64,000 bases of DNA from Ptychodera flava. Taxonomy: Eukaryota > Hemichordata > Enteropneusta > Ptychoderidae. Numbering within the stretch: the stretch's first letter is position 1; the number at the start of each line of letters is the position of its first letter. The position numbers and the translations under genes are program-made. Below are positions 25,101-37,282 of the stretch, piece after piece. The DNA is taken from assembly GCF_041260155.1 (NCBI RefSeq), contig NC_091933.1, positions 34,452,793 to 34,516,792 of the forward strand. Direction: 5' to 3'. The notes beneath the pieces were generated by a model. That model was given only the letters and a program-made list of their open reading frames with translations, did not search any database and had not been told where the DNA came from.

Positions 25101-25580
25101 TCATGTCCCCGTTTTTGCATCAGGGACTGTAATGGGCCGGATTAGTATGATGCTAGTGCTTGTGTATAGTGCACTATGCACAAAGCCCTCCGCTTTTGTC
25201 CAATAAGATAAGTACCTTAAACGTAAGGACAATTTTTCATTTTTGCATATTTTTATATGTGTTCTCTACTAACACAGTGCATATCATATCATAGCCCCTA
25301 AATGGTATCAGTGACAGTTATAGGTCCCCATCAGGTTCGTGCTAGTGCTGGTTTATATTGCATTGTGCATAAAGCCCCAGCCCCCGTCCTTCTTCTACTG
25401 ACATAAGTCCCCGTAGCGTGAGGCTAATATTTCATTTTTGCGTATTTTTATCGAAGTCAGGAAAACATTTCATTTTTGCATGGTGTTATCAAATTTTAAT
25501 CTACTTACAGAGATAATATCGTAACCCTTCGTATTTACCCTTCCCCTTCCCCTTCCCCCTTCGTTTTAGTTTTTCCCCTC
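22165..25580. repeat. Foldback satellite: inverted array of ~190-bp units
   Basis: Left of about 23587, some seven units (170-235 bp apart) read GGGACTTATGTTAT, GGGGGAGGGGCTTTGTGTAT, then GGGGGACATGATATTCT with CAGTGTCAGTAGAG. Right of it, five or six units read the reverse complement (ACAAAGCCCTCCCCCTTCGT, ATAAGTCCCTTA). The outermost ends also mirror each other (CTAAAACGAAGGGGGAAGG on the left, its complement near 25540-25570). The units are degenerate, and no transposase is visible. The layout resembles Foldback/TU-type elements whose inverted ends are built of tandem repeats; that class assignment is inference. Confidence 0.75.
23781..24603 (+). mobile_element. Reverse-transcriptase fragment plus 3' tail, inserted in the satellite
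   Basis: An open frame from about 23776 to 24273 carries the RT catalytic box as YRYIDDVISMNNSEF, then a YLDILLEFDSNG block and YDKRDDFNFSIINFP. YxDD followed by a YLD(I/T)L block is what I expect from Penelope-like or other non-LTR retroelements; no LTR is seen. Only the C-terminal part of the RT is present, so the copy is 5'-truncated, and decayed past the frame. It ends where the satellite unit resumes (TACATTATACACAAAGCCCT). Confidence 0.72.
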
Positions 25581-26974
25581 GGTGCCCATATTTGGATGAA
25601 TGCGTCAAATTCCAGACTTACTTTTGTGTTTAGATAGTTTTACTGTGAAAAACATTGCGCGAGATGCGCGAGATGCAAAAGTTGACTGAGTTGAAGTCAG
25701 CCACTTTGCGTCCAATGATGGGCAATCTTGTGCAGTTCTGAACTACCCTCATTCTGTTTACTATGCGCCTCCCCATCGTTCCATTCGTACAGATTGTATA
25801 GTGGCGACAGTGGAGCCGCGTCGGTGACATTTGTGGATATTTCTAAATTCTAGTGAAATCCAGTGTAACTTGGTGCGTTAGTTATTACCTCTTTCTTGTT
25901 TTGTTATTTTGAAACATGAAAAAGTAAACTGAAAGAATACAATCAAATCGAGAGAGTTCACGCGATGCTAATTAGCTAAAGCAATCAGCCAGCCGTCGCT
26001 CATCTTCAAGTACACGAATATTTCATCGCAAAATGGTTACAAACTTTATGTCTGCCTATAGGCGTAAAATTTTTTATGATTATGGATCTCACTGCTGTTC
26101 AGTGTTAAATAAAAATAATTTCCAATATCATGCAGTCGTCTTTCTAACACCTCGATTTCAGCCACATTCTCTGTTTGTCACGTATGTTGCTTTGCGTGGT
26201 TTAGAATTCCGCATACGTCACTATGTATGCCAATCCATCGGGATGCGACCATCGCTTTTCTGAATTTTTGATGTTGCAAACATGTTTATCTCAAAAACTA
26301 TGCGGAATATTATTTAACTACATATATCATTCAATAAGGTATGACCCTGATACAGGTTTTTGCTGAGCTCGATCGTATGGCGTACGGGTCGTAAACGCTC
26401 GTGCCTTTCCGCCCTACAATCCGCAAAACCTGTATCAGGGCCGCAAGGATTATTATCAAATGTCTATAAATGCACAGCTATTACTAGTTTTATATTGGAA
26501 AGACATTGTTCACGGTTATCTCATCGACAACGATGTACAGTGAATCAACATTTTCGATGAAATCCAAAACTCAAATTTCTTGTACACATCAAACATAAAT
26601 AAAAGTGGAGATATAGCTTGTAGATATTACTTGTTTAGTACGGGAAAATTGCAAATGTTTTGCAAAATAGACTCCCATGTGTTATATAATGATTTCATAC
26701 TCCCATGTGTTATATAGTGATTTCATACCTTTAATCAAAACACTATACAGGCCTTATCTTGGCCTCCTAATAGTTGAGCAAAAAATAATGACCCTCCCTC
26801 AATGGCATGCGTGAAATTTCATGAACCTTCAAAAATGCTTGCGCGAAATTTGCAACCCCCCCCCCCAAAAAAAAAACCCAAAAAACAAAACAAAAACAGC
26901 CCCACCTAATTTCTGTCTGGTCCCTCAACGTTTCCATAGAAGACATCAGTGACTCGGTGACACATTCAAAACTC
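25581..26974. other. Repeat-derived stretch upstream of the left SSUH2 gene
   Basis: The part from about 26440 to 26935 resembles the interior of the 20.8-22.0 kb element (CTATAAATGCACAG, AATTTCTTGTACACA, ATGACCCTCCCT and a TAATTTCTGTCTGGTCCCT end). It also holds the hairpin at 26345. No gene recognised. Confidence 0.5.
26345..26440. repeat. 96-bp foldback
   Basis: Ends CCCTGATACAGGTTTTTGC and its reverse complement (one base length difference) enclose about 58 bases of unrelated, fairly GC-rich DNA. Confidence 0.75.
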
Positions 26975-27136
26975 ACGTTTATCAATTTGTTACGTCAGCA
27001 AAATCTACAATCTCTTAAATTTGACAATCTCTTAAATTTGACAATGAGACTATATGCAAGCCACGGTTTATCAGTGCACCATTTTCGAACGACGAAACTT
27101 GTGTAGCGTGTAAATATTCTTGTTCTGGATCTGAAC

Positions 27137-30100
27137 ATGTCTGAAAAACAACCTCTCTTGCAAGGCGGGTAAGGAAAACTTTCTTTATGTAGCCCTATAT
27201 CGTATCAAATGACAGCATAATTCCGTGTGGATAAAATTTGATGTTGAACTTGAACTGGTTCTCTTCACAATCACCTCGCTTATCGCCATGTTAAGTCTCA
27301 GCAACATGCAGCTATATGCAAGCTGTGTTTTAGTGTAGGTTTTACTCAAGATAAGGCCTAACACAATAAAAACTAACGTAATGAATTTAAACAGTAGTTA
27401 CTCGTCAGCAAGGGTCAGAGTTGCATTCTAGCGAATGGTTTTATTGGCATTTCTTTCCGGAACAGTGACGTGCTTGCAACGCAGAAGGCAGCGATCTCAA
27501 TATATTTTGCCAATCCGGGGAAAGAGAGGTGTTTTCATGTAGTATAGTAACTTGGATGATCACGAAACGGTCGCAGACACTGATCACGTATTGTTTAAAA
27601 GTGTGTAGATATGTCGTTGTTCAGTCTTTGCTATCGGCGGTCCAAGTAAATCCATTACTTGACCGACAGACTGTTGGTAAATAAGTTGGACAATGACTGG
27701 ACGAATTGTTGAGGGCTGACTATAAGTATATGACCGGTACAAATGGTTGCAGGGAGTACAGCTGGCAATGGATAGCTGACTGGAATATAGATGACAAGCA
27801 CACTTACCATCTATACTTCATTGCCATCTATACTCATAGTCCTGTCTTGAAGGGAGATAAGTTGTGAAAGGTGCACGATTGGGTATCTAAGGAAAGTTCA
27901 TTTAAATCATTCACTGTTTTCAATGGCAAGACGAGTGGATTACATCTTCTATAGATTCAGCTTATCAAGTATATCGAACTTTTATCTGTACTGATTGAAA
28001 TATATATATGGAAAGGCAAAACACTGTTGCCAACATATATGACATCATTCACCATTACAAATCTAGGTGCAAATAATGATAAATGAGCAACGAAAGTTTG
28101 AGAAAATTATTGAGATGGAGAGGGACGCTTATGTTACTGGTTTGTTTCTTTGTTCGTTTTTTGTTGTGTTTTGTCAAAATTAAATCTATTAAATCTTTCA
28201 AGAGATGGAAGTAAAGTTCACGCAGTTGAACTTCCTACATGGGAAGGAGAAGCTTCAGGTAGCGATGAAGAAGATAATCCCAATGTACAGGTAAGCCTGC
28301 AATGTGTCTGAATGACGCATCTTCTGACTTGGAATACAGACACTGAGTAGTCCAGTCAACCTTAAGATTAATTCTCATCAGCTTTGTTTCAAGATTTTTG
28401 TTTAGTCTGACCAATATCCTTACTGGTCATTTTAAGTTTCGTATCAAGAGGAATAGAAAATGTAGGTCGTAAAAATTTCGAATAAAACATGGATCCATTT
28501 CCATCGCGTCGAAATTTTAATGACCAAGAGTTTCTATTCCTGTTCGTACCATGTCTGGAAATTTGTAGTTTTGAATTTTTGTACCACAATTTCTTCATCT
28601 TCACAGGCTCTACAGCCAACAGCACCTCCAGCGCACAAAGTAGACCACGTATTAGGTTATGATAACTTGGAAGGAACACCGTTGCCTCCTCCAAGCTACG
28701 ATGAAGCTGTGATGCATTCCAGCTATCCAGAACAGTCAGACTTGACTCCAAAGTGAGTCCTTTTAAATTCATGAAACTAGAAAATCACCCGTCATTGACA
28801 ATGAGCATTTAATGAGCCAGTAGCTGAAACTTTGATTATTTCACCATTTTTGTTTTAATATTATCTGTAGTTTCTTGTCTGCCCCCAAAGTAAATTTAAA
28901 CAACTACTATTTAGCTTGTCAACACAGCTTCTGTTCTTGTAAAATGCACTGTTAATTGTTTACATGTGAATTCTAGTCCGGACCAGAACTCACTTGTCAA
29001 GAATAACAATGCAGTCTGCACCTGTACAGGCTGAGTTGACAAGCTCACCACTGTCTCTCTCACTCAGCAGTGTCTCTCTGTCAATGTATTTCGAGGATTT
29101 GAACAACAAACTTTGGTTGTCATGAAAAAACAAATAGGCAAAAAAAGTATCAGAAGTTACAGGTAAAGGCCCTTTAAAGTCACATGGTCCCATTAGATTT
29201 GCATATGTTCATACATGGCATATGGCATTGTATCCTTGATGGCTTACAGAATGTCAGCAGCACTATATTAATGGCGCGTTTCTTTTTGTATGGAATCCAC
29301 AGTGAAGTCACTGAGTGGCCAGCATGGACACTGGTGACCGAATTCCTGTCATTCTGGTATTACATCTCGGGCGCTACTGATTCAATTTGCGTTGTCAAAT
29401 ACCATGACATTCCTTAAGGTAGAACGCGCCTCGGGGACAGAAATTCGGGCTTTCAAATTTTATCAATTCTCTTCTTATCTACCACTGGCGGGGGCTTATT
29501 TAAAGCTCTTGATGAAAGAAAAGTTTTTGCCATCTTAGTTTTACGAAAATCCAAAATGTTATTTTTTCCCCATAGAGTTAACACAGAAATGGCGGCCATT
29601 TTGAATTTCAAATATCGGGAAATCTTAGGTAATTTGTCTCTCTAGTACCAAAGTTTGCACTGTGACCCCTGACTTTTATTCTTGATTTTGAAAGAGAATG
29701 GTTGAAAGTTTCATTGAGGAAAGTTTCAGCACAGTGGTTTGAGCAAACGCTTAAGTCTTTCACTTTCGAGGCGCATACTACCTTAAATTGAGGAGCATAA
29801 AGTGGAATCCATACCGTTCAATAACAGCTGAAATATTTATAACTGCATAAATTTTGTGCAAAATTCTCATGTGAAATGGACCTTACAATGTGAACAAATA
29901 TTTATGCATAGAAGTTCACGACTAAGGAAAAAACCATGACGGCAGCAAATCTGTAACATTCGTAAAACAGTTCATTGAATTACTAAGTATATTTGGTGTT
30001 GTATTTGTAACAGGTTGCCATCAATCACTGAGGACCAAGCCAGGGATGCCTTGCTACAGCATGTGTCAGAACACTGTTGCTATGGCGCCAAAGCAGCAAG

Positions 30101-33100
30101 GGATTTATCATTCAGTAAAATCATACCGTCAAATGCTTTCCATGTAAGTTCATCACAGCTCTTGTCCCTAAGCAAGGAGTTCCAAACTGTTTGTACAACC
30201 TTAAAAAGTGTTTTTAATTCTGTGTCCAGACAGTGTATTTATTTATAGGTGATCATAAAAGTATTTATTGACAACCATATTTAGTCAAATGAATATTACA
30301 GTCAAGGATAAAACTAGGGCATATGGTATGTGTAGAATGTGGTTGACTACAAACTCAGTGCTCTTTTTTCACGTTTCATGTATTGAAACTTTTTTGCCAT
30401 TCTGAATTCAAAAATAATTTCAAATAAATAGAAATTGAACTGTGTCAGTAATTCCAAAATTAACCAGATGCCCATCGTCTATTCAGCACTTGTTGAAGTT
30501 ACTTTGAATTGCAGTGGGTTCTTCTGTCAGTGACTGTGTACTTTGAAATCGTTGAAAACCCTTGAAGTACTTCTGTGGTATCTAAAGACAATGGCATTTG
30601 GCTTCGTATGACTGGCTAAAATATTCACAAAACAGAAAGAAAATTAAAGAGACTACGATGTGCCTCAGCAGATATTCCAGTTGCTATGATGCAATCATTA
30701 GAACGTCATAGCTTTAGAGGAAAGGACTCCAAAGATTATTTGTATATACTCACAGATATCTGACAAAAAAGTACAAATTCAAGGTTGTTAAAATTTCCTT
30801 TTGTGTTTTTCTTATTTTATAGGCATGTTTTTGAATTGGTTGTAGAGATTAAAAGGCCAAGCCTCTTTCAAACTAACAATCAGTGATTTATCGATAATTT
30901 AGATGCAGATATATCGGTGAAAAGTGTCTTTACATAAGACAAAACCACCTCAAATTCTCAAATAAACTGAAAGGAACATTATCTAATTTCTTTGTATAAT
31001 TAGCAGGGTTGATTGTCCAATATTATCTTCTGTTAGTAAAAACTGAGTTTCGTGTGATTCACAGACCATCGTTATCACATCTAATGGAAATAAATTTTCC
31101 TTGCAGTATATTCTTGAAACCTTTACAGAGAAGAGATCGACCAAGTGGGCGCATGAACCGTATCATGGTTAGTGAAGACATGTTCATAATAAATACAACT
31201 AAAAACTTAACTTAGAAAGTGCCTCAGGGACAGGTATTCAGACTGTCAAATCTTAGCAATACTTTATTGGATAATCTGTCGAATAAATGTAATTTTCACC
31301 ATGTTGTTTTTGTGAAAATCGAAAATTTAAATTTTACCCCGTAGAGTAACACTGGGGATATCAGCTGTTATGAATTGTTGAATTTTAGATCATTTGCTTC
31401 CATAATCCCAGACTTTGCGTGGTGACCTTTTTTCCTTGATTTTGAAAGAGAACGCTTTACAGTTTCCTTGAAGAAAGCTTTGTCACTTTTGAGGTTTGCA
31501 TTTACCTTTATGCGTTGATAGTATCTATACATTCAAAAAGCAATTCCATTGTGGTTTTCGAGTATGGTCAACAGTTGTTGCCCCAAAGCAGTGGTTATAC
31601 CTTTCCTTCACATTATACATAAGCAATCAAGATCTAGTCATAGCAGAAATTAATATTGTATGTGAATGATATGCAGCTACATTTTTGAGAAAAAAAATTA
31701 ACAACATATTTGAATTGTGTCAGACCTCTTGAAATATCACATCATATTCATGTAACATAACAGAAACTAGGGTCTCATGGTATTCATGAAGCGTTATTAT
31801 TAGGATGGTTGCCTTGTGCTTTGTTTATTGAATGAATATTTGCTTTATTATTTGAATTGCATTCAGGTCAGCCAATTGACGGTCCTTATAACGGCCCAGC
31901 ACCAGGACCGTGGCAAATAGAAGCCAAACAGCCACCGCTTTTCACGGAAAAAGTTGCCTATGTTGAAGTTCCACATACTGCATCGGTTAAGGTATGTTAT
32001 CGTAATGGTGACAAGGTGATAATTCATCAAAGGAAATAATCCTGATACAGAACATATTTTCAAATAATGTCAAAGATGTGGAGAACAAAATACAAACTTT
32101 GATTTGTCATACTGATATCAAATGTTACATCACAGTTTCAGAACACTTTAATGCAACAATCGAAATAAAAACTAGCGGTTTACGATCAGGGTCTTTGTGT
32201 CAATGAAGTCTGATACTCACTGTGGTTGTGTCAACGGTATGCATGGCTTGTGTAGGTCACGTCAATCGGCAATTTGCGGCCAAATATTTTTACGGTTGTG
32301 AGATCAAGACAACAGTTCCAGTTCCTCATTGAAGTCATCTTAGAATGTTCGATTTCCCAACATTCTGTAATTTTAGATGAACTTACGGTGACAAACCTTT
32401 TGCTTGCTTGTTTCTCATCAGCCTTGTCGGGACTGCATTGGTCTCGGAAGGACACAATGTAATCGTTGCGATGGAAGAGGAAGGGTATGCATATTATAAC
32501 AACATCATTGTTTTATGGTTTTTTTTTTATGAATTCTCATAAATTTTGATATTTTAGCAATTTTAATACATCACCGTTATGAGCGTCATTGAGTCATTAA
32601 CTGATTGTTTTTATGTTGCAGGAAAGCTGTACTCATTGTCATGGCCGTGGTCATCGTACGGATTTTGAAGACGGTGAAGAACAACGCAGACAGTGCCATT
32701 CCTGTCTTGGATCCGGATATGAAATGTCAGTTTACAAAGAAACATTATCTTCAATCTTAACAAAATGGAGTTCAAAGTTCAAAGAGACAGATTTTTAAAA
32801 TCAAATGATTGAGTAGAAAGTTCATGTACTGTCTTCCGTTTCTTGCCCTAGATCAAGACCAAATTGAAATGCCAGGTATTTGAAAATGCATGACATTTTG
32901 AACTTAAATTTCAGGTGCTTTCGATGTAATGGACTTGGTCATGTGATCTGCAAAACATGCGATGGAAGATGCCAACTCAAGTGTTTCATCAGATTAACCA
33001 TAAAATGGTAAGTATGGCGAACAGCTTCATTCTACGTAACGGTACCTAAAAGAAAACAGTTGGTTTTTTTTCAGAAGAACTATTGTTTAGCGGTGCAAAG

Positions 33101-36100
33101 CTGAGATAAGGATAGGGGAAGAGTAAAGACACGATTTAATTTGATCAGGGATGTAAAATAATCACAATCATACCCACCCATAATCCAATAATACAAGGTC
33201 AAAATTCGTAATAAATGGTCAATTGTTACAAACATAGGCAAAAAAAGAACAGACAGCAAAGTACCGGTACACACAACAAAGTCAAATCCGTGAAAAAATC
33301 GAAAGTTTTAATAGAGGTTTGTACAGGGGATAATTAATTGTCTATAAAGTTTGAAGATTTCATATCAAAGTCAGTCAACAACTAACAGCTTATGGCCTAA
33401 AATTATACATAATAATGTGTTTGAAGTTCAACTAAAAAAAAATTAATTGACCTTGTGACAAGTTTGTATCCTGTAAATGGAGAACCAAGCATTCATAATT
33501 GACCATATATAGAGTAAACTAGAATATGCTATGGGGACAGTTTCTGAGATTATTAACTGTCTAAAAATCTCACCATTCTTTATTAGACGAACTGCCTGTG
33601 ACTTCATTTCACCAAAGCAATGGTTTTTATACACAGAATGACATCTCTCTAGATCTTCAAACATTTTCAATATTGCAGAATTTACTTTGCTTATGCAAAG
33701 TATTGCATAATGATCCATATATTCCTATTGGTTAAGGTGAGAATAAAATGTGCTTCCTTGAACACTAAGTTCAAGCAAAAATGTTATGACTTTAATTTGT
33801 AATTTCCAAGATTTTGTTTCTGAAATTCACATATACTATCATGAGTGCGGCTTTGGTTAATGTTAATGAAAAGTGTTCACTGACAATACTGACAATATCT
33901 AAATTACTTGACCAAATAGATATTAATTGAAATTACTCTGAACAAGCGAAATGTTCTGTTGCAGTCATTTGATTTTACCAACCCTCTGATTCGTCTTACC
34001 GTTGGTTTATGCTCACAGGTCAGTGCACCGTGATGATTATATTGTAGAGAGAACAGCTCTACCAGATGAACTGATTAGAGATGCCACAGGAGACACTGTG
34101 TTTAATCAAAAACACCCGAGGGTAAGGATTGCTTAAAGAAAACAAAGGTATAAGCTCCACGTATGATTTGTTCTGGAACAGTTTTGGTCTATACAAAAGA
34201 TGTACAGAACGTAGCATAGTATTTGCTTACCAAGTTTGACCGGTGAATTTTTATCTGATTAGCATAGTTGGGAGAGCGTTGGAAAGGAGCCTCCAAGTCA
34301 GTATTGTCACTTTTGTATCCACGTAATAGCGCTGTCAGCAAATGACGTCATTTTTTTCAATATTATGCAAAAATAAATATTGTGTCCGCAATTTCTGCAA
34401 GAGCGACGAAAATAAAACCTGCGCTAGTGTTACTACAATGGATACTAAAAATGACACTAAATTGATGGCAATAACATTTAAGATATATGCATAGTCCAGT
34501 ATACTTTTTTGACGAGTCAAGTCATTTCCATGATTTTGATATTATTTTTATTCTGCTCACTTTTTAGGTGATGCCCATCACACATTTCCCGGATAACAAC
34601 ATCAATCAAGCATCCAACACTCTGATTCAACGTCATAACACTGCTTACGCCATGGAGCGGATATTGATGCAGGTCAGTCTTACGTCAAAGTTTTACAATA
34701 TTGCAATAGAGAAATCAGCAGCAACTAGAGTTCAAACCTTCATAGCTGGATGAATTATACAACTCTCTCATACCAAAATTTGTAACAGCCAAGTTGTTTT
34801 TGGTAATAGATCTGGTCCTGTACACAGATTTGGTCCTGTACACAGGCCCTGCACAGAAATTTAATCCTGTAAATACCAAATATTGGCACGACTCTATGGC
34901 TTTTGTGACGGATTTTGACGTATACTAGAGTTGCCCCGAGTCTGTGGGCAATATCCATTACAGTACATTGAAGCAATATAATTCTGCAGACTTGCGCAGA
35001 TGATCTTGGGGAAATGCAATCCAGTATAAGTGCTGTGTACACACAAGAATATCAAAGCATCTATAGGACCAGTGTAGTCCTGAACACAAATTTGGCTTCA
35101 TACATGATTTGGTCCTGTACACAGATTAGTTGCCTAGATCCTATACGTCGCTTACGGCCTCCGTGCATCCGGCCCGGAGGCCGTAAGCGACGTATAGGGT
35201 CTAGGCAAACAGATTAGGCCATGGACAGAAATTTGGTCCTGTACAGAATAATGGCACAGTCCTATAGCTTTTGTGACCGATTTCGTCCTATACATGAATT
35301 TGGCTCTGTAAACGATTCAGACCTGTACACACATGTGGTCCTGTACACAGATTTTCCCTGTAGGCAGATAAGGCCCTGCACAGAGGTTTGATCGTGTACT
35401 TAGGTTTGTTGTCCTGTAGACGGATTTGTCGCCATGTACATAAATTTGACCCTTTAAACAGATTAGGTCCGTACACAGATTTGTTGTTCTGTACACAGGT
35501 ATGACCCTGTCAACAGAGTAGGTCATGTACATAGATTTGGCCCTGTATGGTTCATTTGCGACTCTGGAATGAAGCCTCCATTCTCAGATAATTGTCAACT
35601 TTATTTGAACATGCTGAACAGCATGCTTCCTTCCCAGACAAGACTTTGGTAACACTTTTCATGAACACATAACTCAGTCTGTATTTAACTGTGTACACAT
35701 CCACAGATATTTTTAAAGAACCAGAGACTAAAAAAAAATGATGCAGTTCAAAACTGTTCAAGCATATAAAATTTGGAAACTGGCAGTCAGCATATCTAGA
35801 TATTTACTATTCAAAGCGAGACTCTGCATTATCTGTATGAAAGTTATGTAAAGATCCCCAAAACAACCGTTCACCATTTAAAGTTTTGTTTAACTCAATA
35901 GCAATCATACTGTTGAAATAAAGTTATACGCTAGCATTTTTCGCCGATAATCCGTCACCATACCTTAATTAAATTTAAACATATGAAATGTGATATCCTA
36001 ATTTTGTTAATAATTCTTTAATAAAAGTCTTCACATATCTTCATTCTACTCACAATTTTGTCTTTCTCACTCTGCAGCGTCACAGAGTGAGAGTGGTACC

Positions 36101-36224
36101 GGTCACAAATTTGCACTGTAACTGGAAATCCGAAAGTTTCTCTTACTTCGTGTATGGATTTGAGCACCGTGTGCATGCACCGGATTATCCTCAACAGTGC
36201 TGCTGTGGGTGTAGTATTTTGTAA
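27137..36224 (+). CDS. SSUH2: SSUH2-like protein, left copy (398 residues, short N terminus)
   Basis: Twelve coding exons with GT-AG borders and phases that fit throughout: 27137-27168, 28203-28290, 28607-28752, 30014-30143, 31107-31167, 31867-31991, 32422-32484, 32622-32725, 32915-33007, 34019-34121, 34568-34672, 36078-36224. The start is MSEKQPLLQG. Residues 68-71 are PPSY, a WW-binding PPxY. LPSITEDQARDALLQHV and KWAHEPYHGQP are the SSUH2 signature as I know it. Residues about 196-270 hold six CxxC units of the DnaJ zinc-finger type (CRDCIGLG, CNRCDGRG, CTHCHGRG, CHSCLGSG, CFRCNGLG, CKTCDGR). The C terminus CCCGCSIL could be lipidated (Cys cluster plus CaaX). Molecular role in this organism is unknown; human SSUH2 has been linked to tooth development. 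Unlike the minus copy, exon 2 lacks the Pro-rich repeats. No broken exon was found. Confidence 0.88.
29418..29782. mobile_element. 365-bp TTAA-flanked MITE in intron 3 of the left SSUH2 gene
   Basis: The ends GGTAGAACGCGCCTCG and GGTAGTATGCGCCTCG (inverted) are flanked by TTAA on both sides. The matching site in the right arm (about 51720) lacks it. A related, older copy may lie at 31211-31513. Confidence 0.82.
31211..31513. repeat. Older relative of the GGTAG/CGCCTCG MITE, shared by both arms
   Basis: It shares internal blocks with 29418-29782 (TTGATTTTGAAAGAGAA, GAGGAAAGTTT-like, CCCCRTAGAGTTAAC-like). A counterpart lies at 49395-49720 in the right arm, so this copy predates the duplication. 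Confidence 0.6.
33125..33310 (-). mobile_element. Retroelement 3' tail in intron 9 of the left SSUH2 gene
   Basis: The reverse strand reads GACTTTGTTGTGTG...ATTGGATTATGGGTGGGTATGATTG in separated blocks, the same tail as 24480-24603. It is absent from the right-arm intron, so it arrived after the duplication or was lost there. Confidence 0.6.
34790..35540. repeat. Degenerate ~22-bp minisatellite in the last intron, left arm
   Basis: Roughly thirty imperfect repeats of GGTCCTGTACACAGATTT. The counterpart in the right arm is 41625-42120, in the reverse sense and less extended. Confidence 0.8.
35130..35208. mobile_element. 79-bp near-perfect foldback inside the minisatellite
   Basis: Arms of about 34 bases (start TTGCCTAGATCCTATACGTC) with one mismatch enclose an 11-base loop. 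ACAGATTAG stands on both sides, but that is also part of the minisatellite unit, so it may not be a target duplication. No counterpart in the right arm. Confidence 0.85.
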
Positions 36225-36691
36225 TCAGTTACAGCAGACAACCAGACCAGAAATATATGAACATATAAAGTAGAATCTACAAACAGCTTAACTTTCAACG
36301 AGATATATACGAAGGCGACAAAATTCGACATTAATGTTGCTTTCTTGACGAGAGACATTTCCAGCCTGAGGAAACTTTATACTTCAGAAGCATTGGGAAG
36401 CATTAGCAAATTCCTTTAGAATTTCAAAGTTTTACTGGGAGCAACAGGAATCTTGTCGTGTCAGCATTAGCTACAGGTTGACCCAATTATCCAGACGTTT
36501 AGAACTTTGTAACCAGAAAGGATGCGTAAAACCATCAGCAATGGCTGATGTTACGTAAAGGCTTTGACTGACAAAAATTCTCACCTATCGATTAAAGACA
36601 TCCAGATTTTAGCTTTATAATTACTGTTACCCAGGACTCTCAGTGTTTAAGCCATATACTGTGTAGTATGCGGCAGATATCTGTGAATTTA

Positions 36692-36697
36692 AATAAA
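36692..36697 (+). terminator. Candidate polyadenylation signal of the left SSUH2 gene
   Basis: AATAAA 468 bases after the stop codon; the first canonical one on this strand downstream of the gene that I found. Confidence 0.5.
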
Positions 36698-36799
36698 AAC
36701 ACAAGTACCCCTTGAAGTGGCTTTGTAAATCTTCAGGATATTTCAGTAGAATTTTGTGATATTATAATAATTTGTCAAGCAAATTGGTATATTACCAAA

Positions 36800-37282
36800 T
36801 TTCATTCTTTACATTTAATACATTTATTACATGTATTACATTTATTGCATTGAAGGTCTGCACCAATTACATTATAAGATCGGGGTCAGATCTAGATGAT
36901 CTTGCGTGAATTACATTCTTTACAATTTATACATTTATTACATGAATTACATTTATTAGATCGGGGCTGAATCTAGATTGGCTTGCACAAATACCATTCT
37001 TTTCATTTGATACATTTATTACATTTATTACATTGAAGATTTACAAGAATTACTTTATAAGATGGGCTTCTTTATATGTTTATCATATGTGTGACATCTA
37101 TTACATTAAAGATATGCACGAATGCCATTATAAGATCGGGCATGGGTCTACATGGGCTTGCATGAATTACGTTCCTTTTAATTTAATGCATTTATTAAAT
37201 GTATGACATATATAACATTAAAAGTCTGCACGCATTACATTATAAGATCGGGGTTAGATCTTGATGGGCTTGCAATAAATAC
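36800..37282. repeat. Tandem repeat of ~105-110-bp units in the loop
   Basis: Four to five units of ACATTTATTACATTGAAG, then a block with ATTATAAGATCGGG and GATCTAGATGGGCTTGC. It begins right where the similarity between the SSUH2 arms ends. Confidence 0.75.

Larger units (their letters stand above)
26975..36800 (+). repeat. Left arm of the SSUH2 inverted duplication
   Basis: Similarity to the reverse strand of 40545-55330 begins in the promoter (TCAGCAAAATCTACAATCTC, shared with 55305-55325) and runs through every exon to beyond the stop (36720-36800 matches 40545-40640). Exons are nearly identical; introns differ by many insertions. Arm limits are approximate. Confidence 0.9.
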
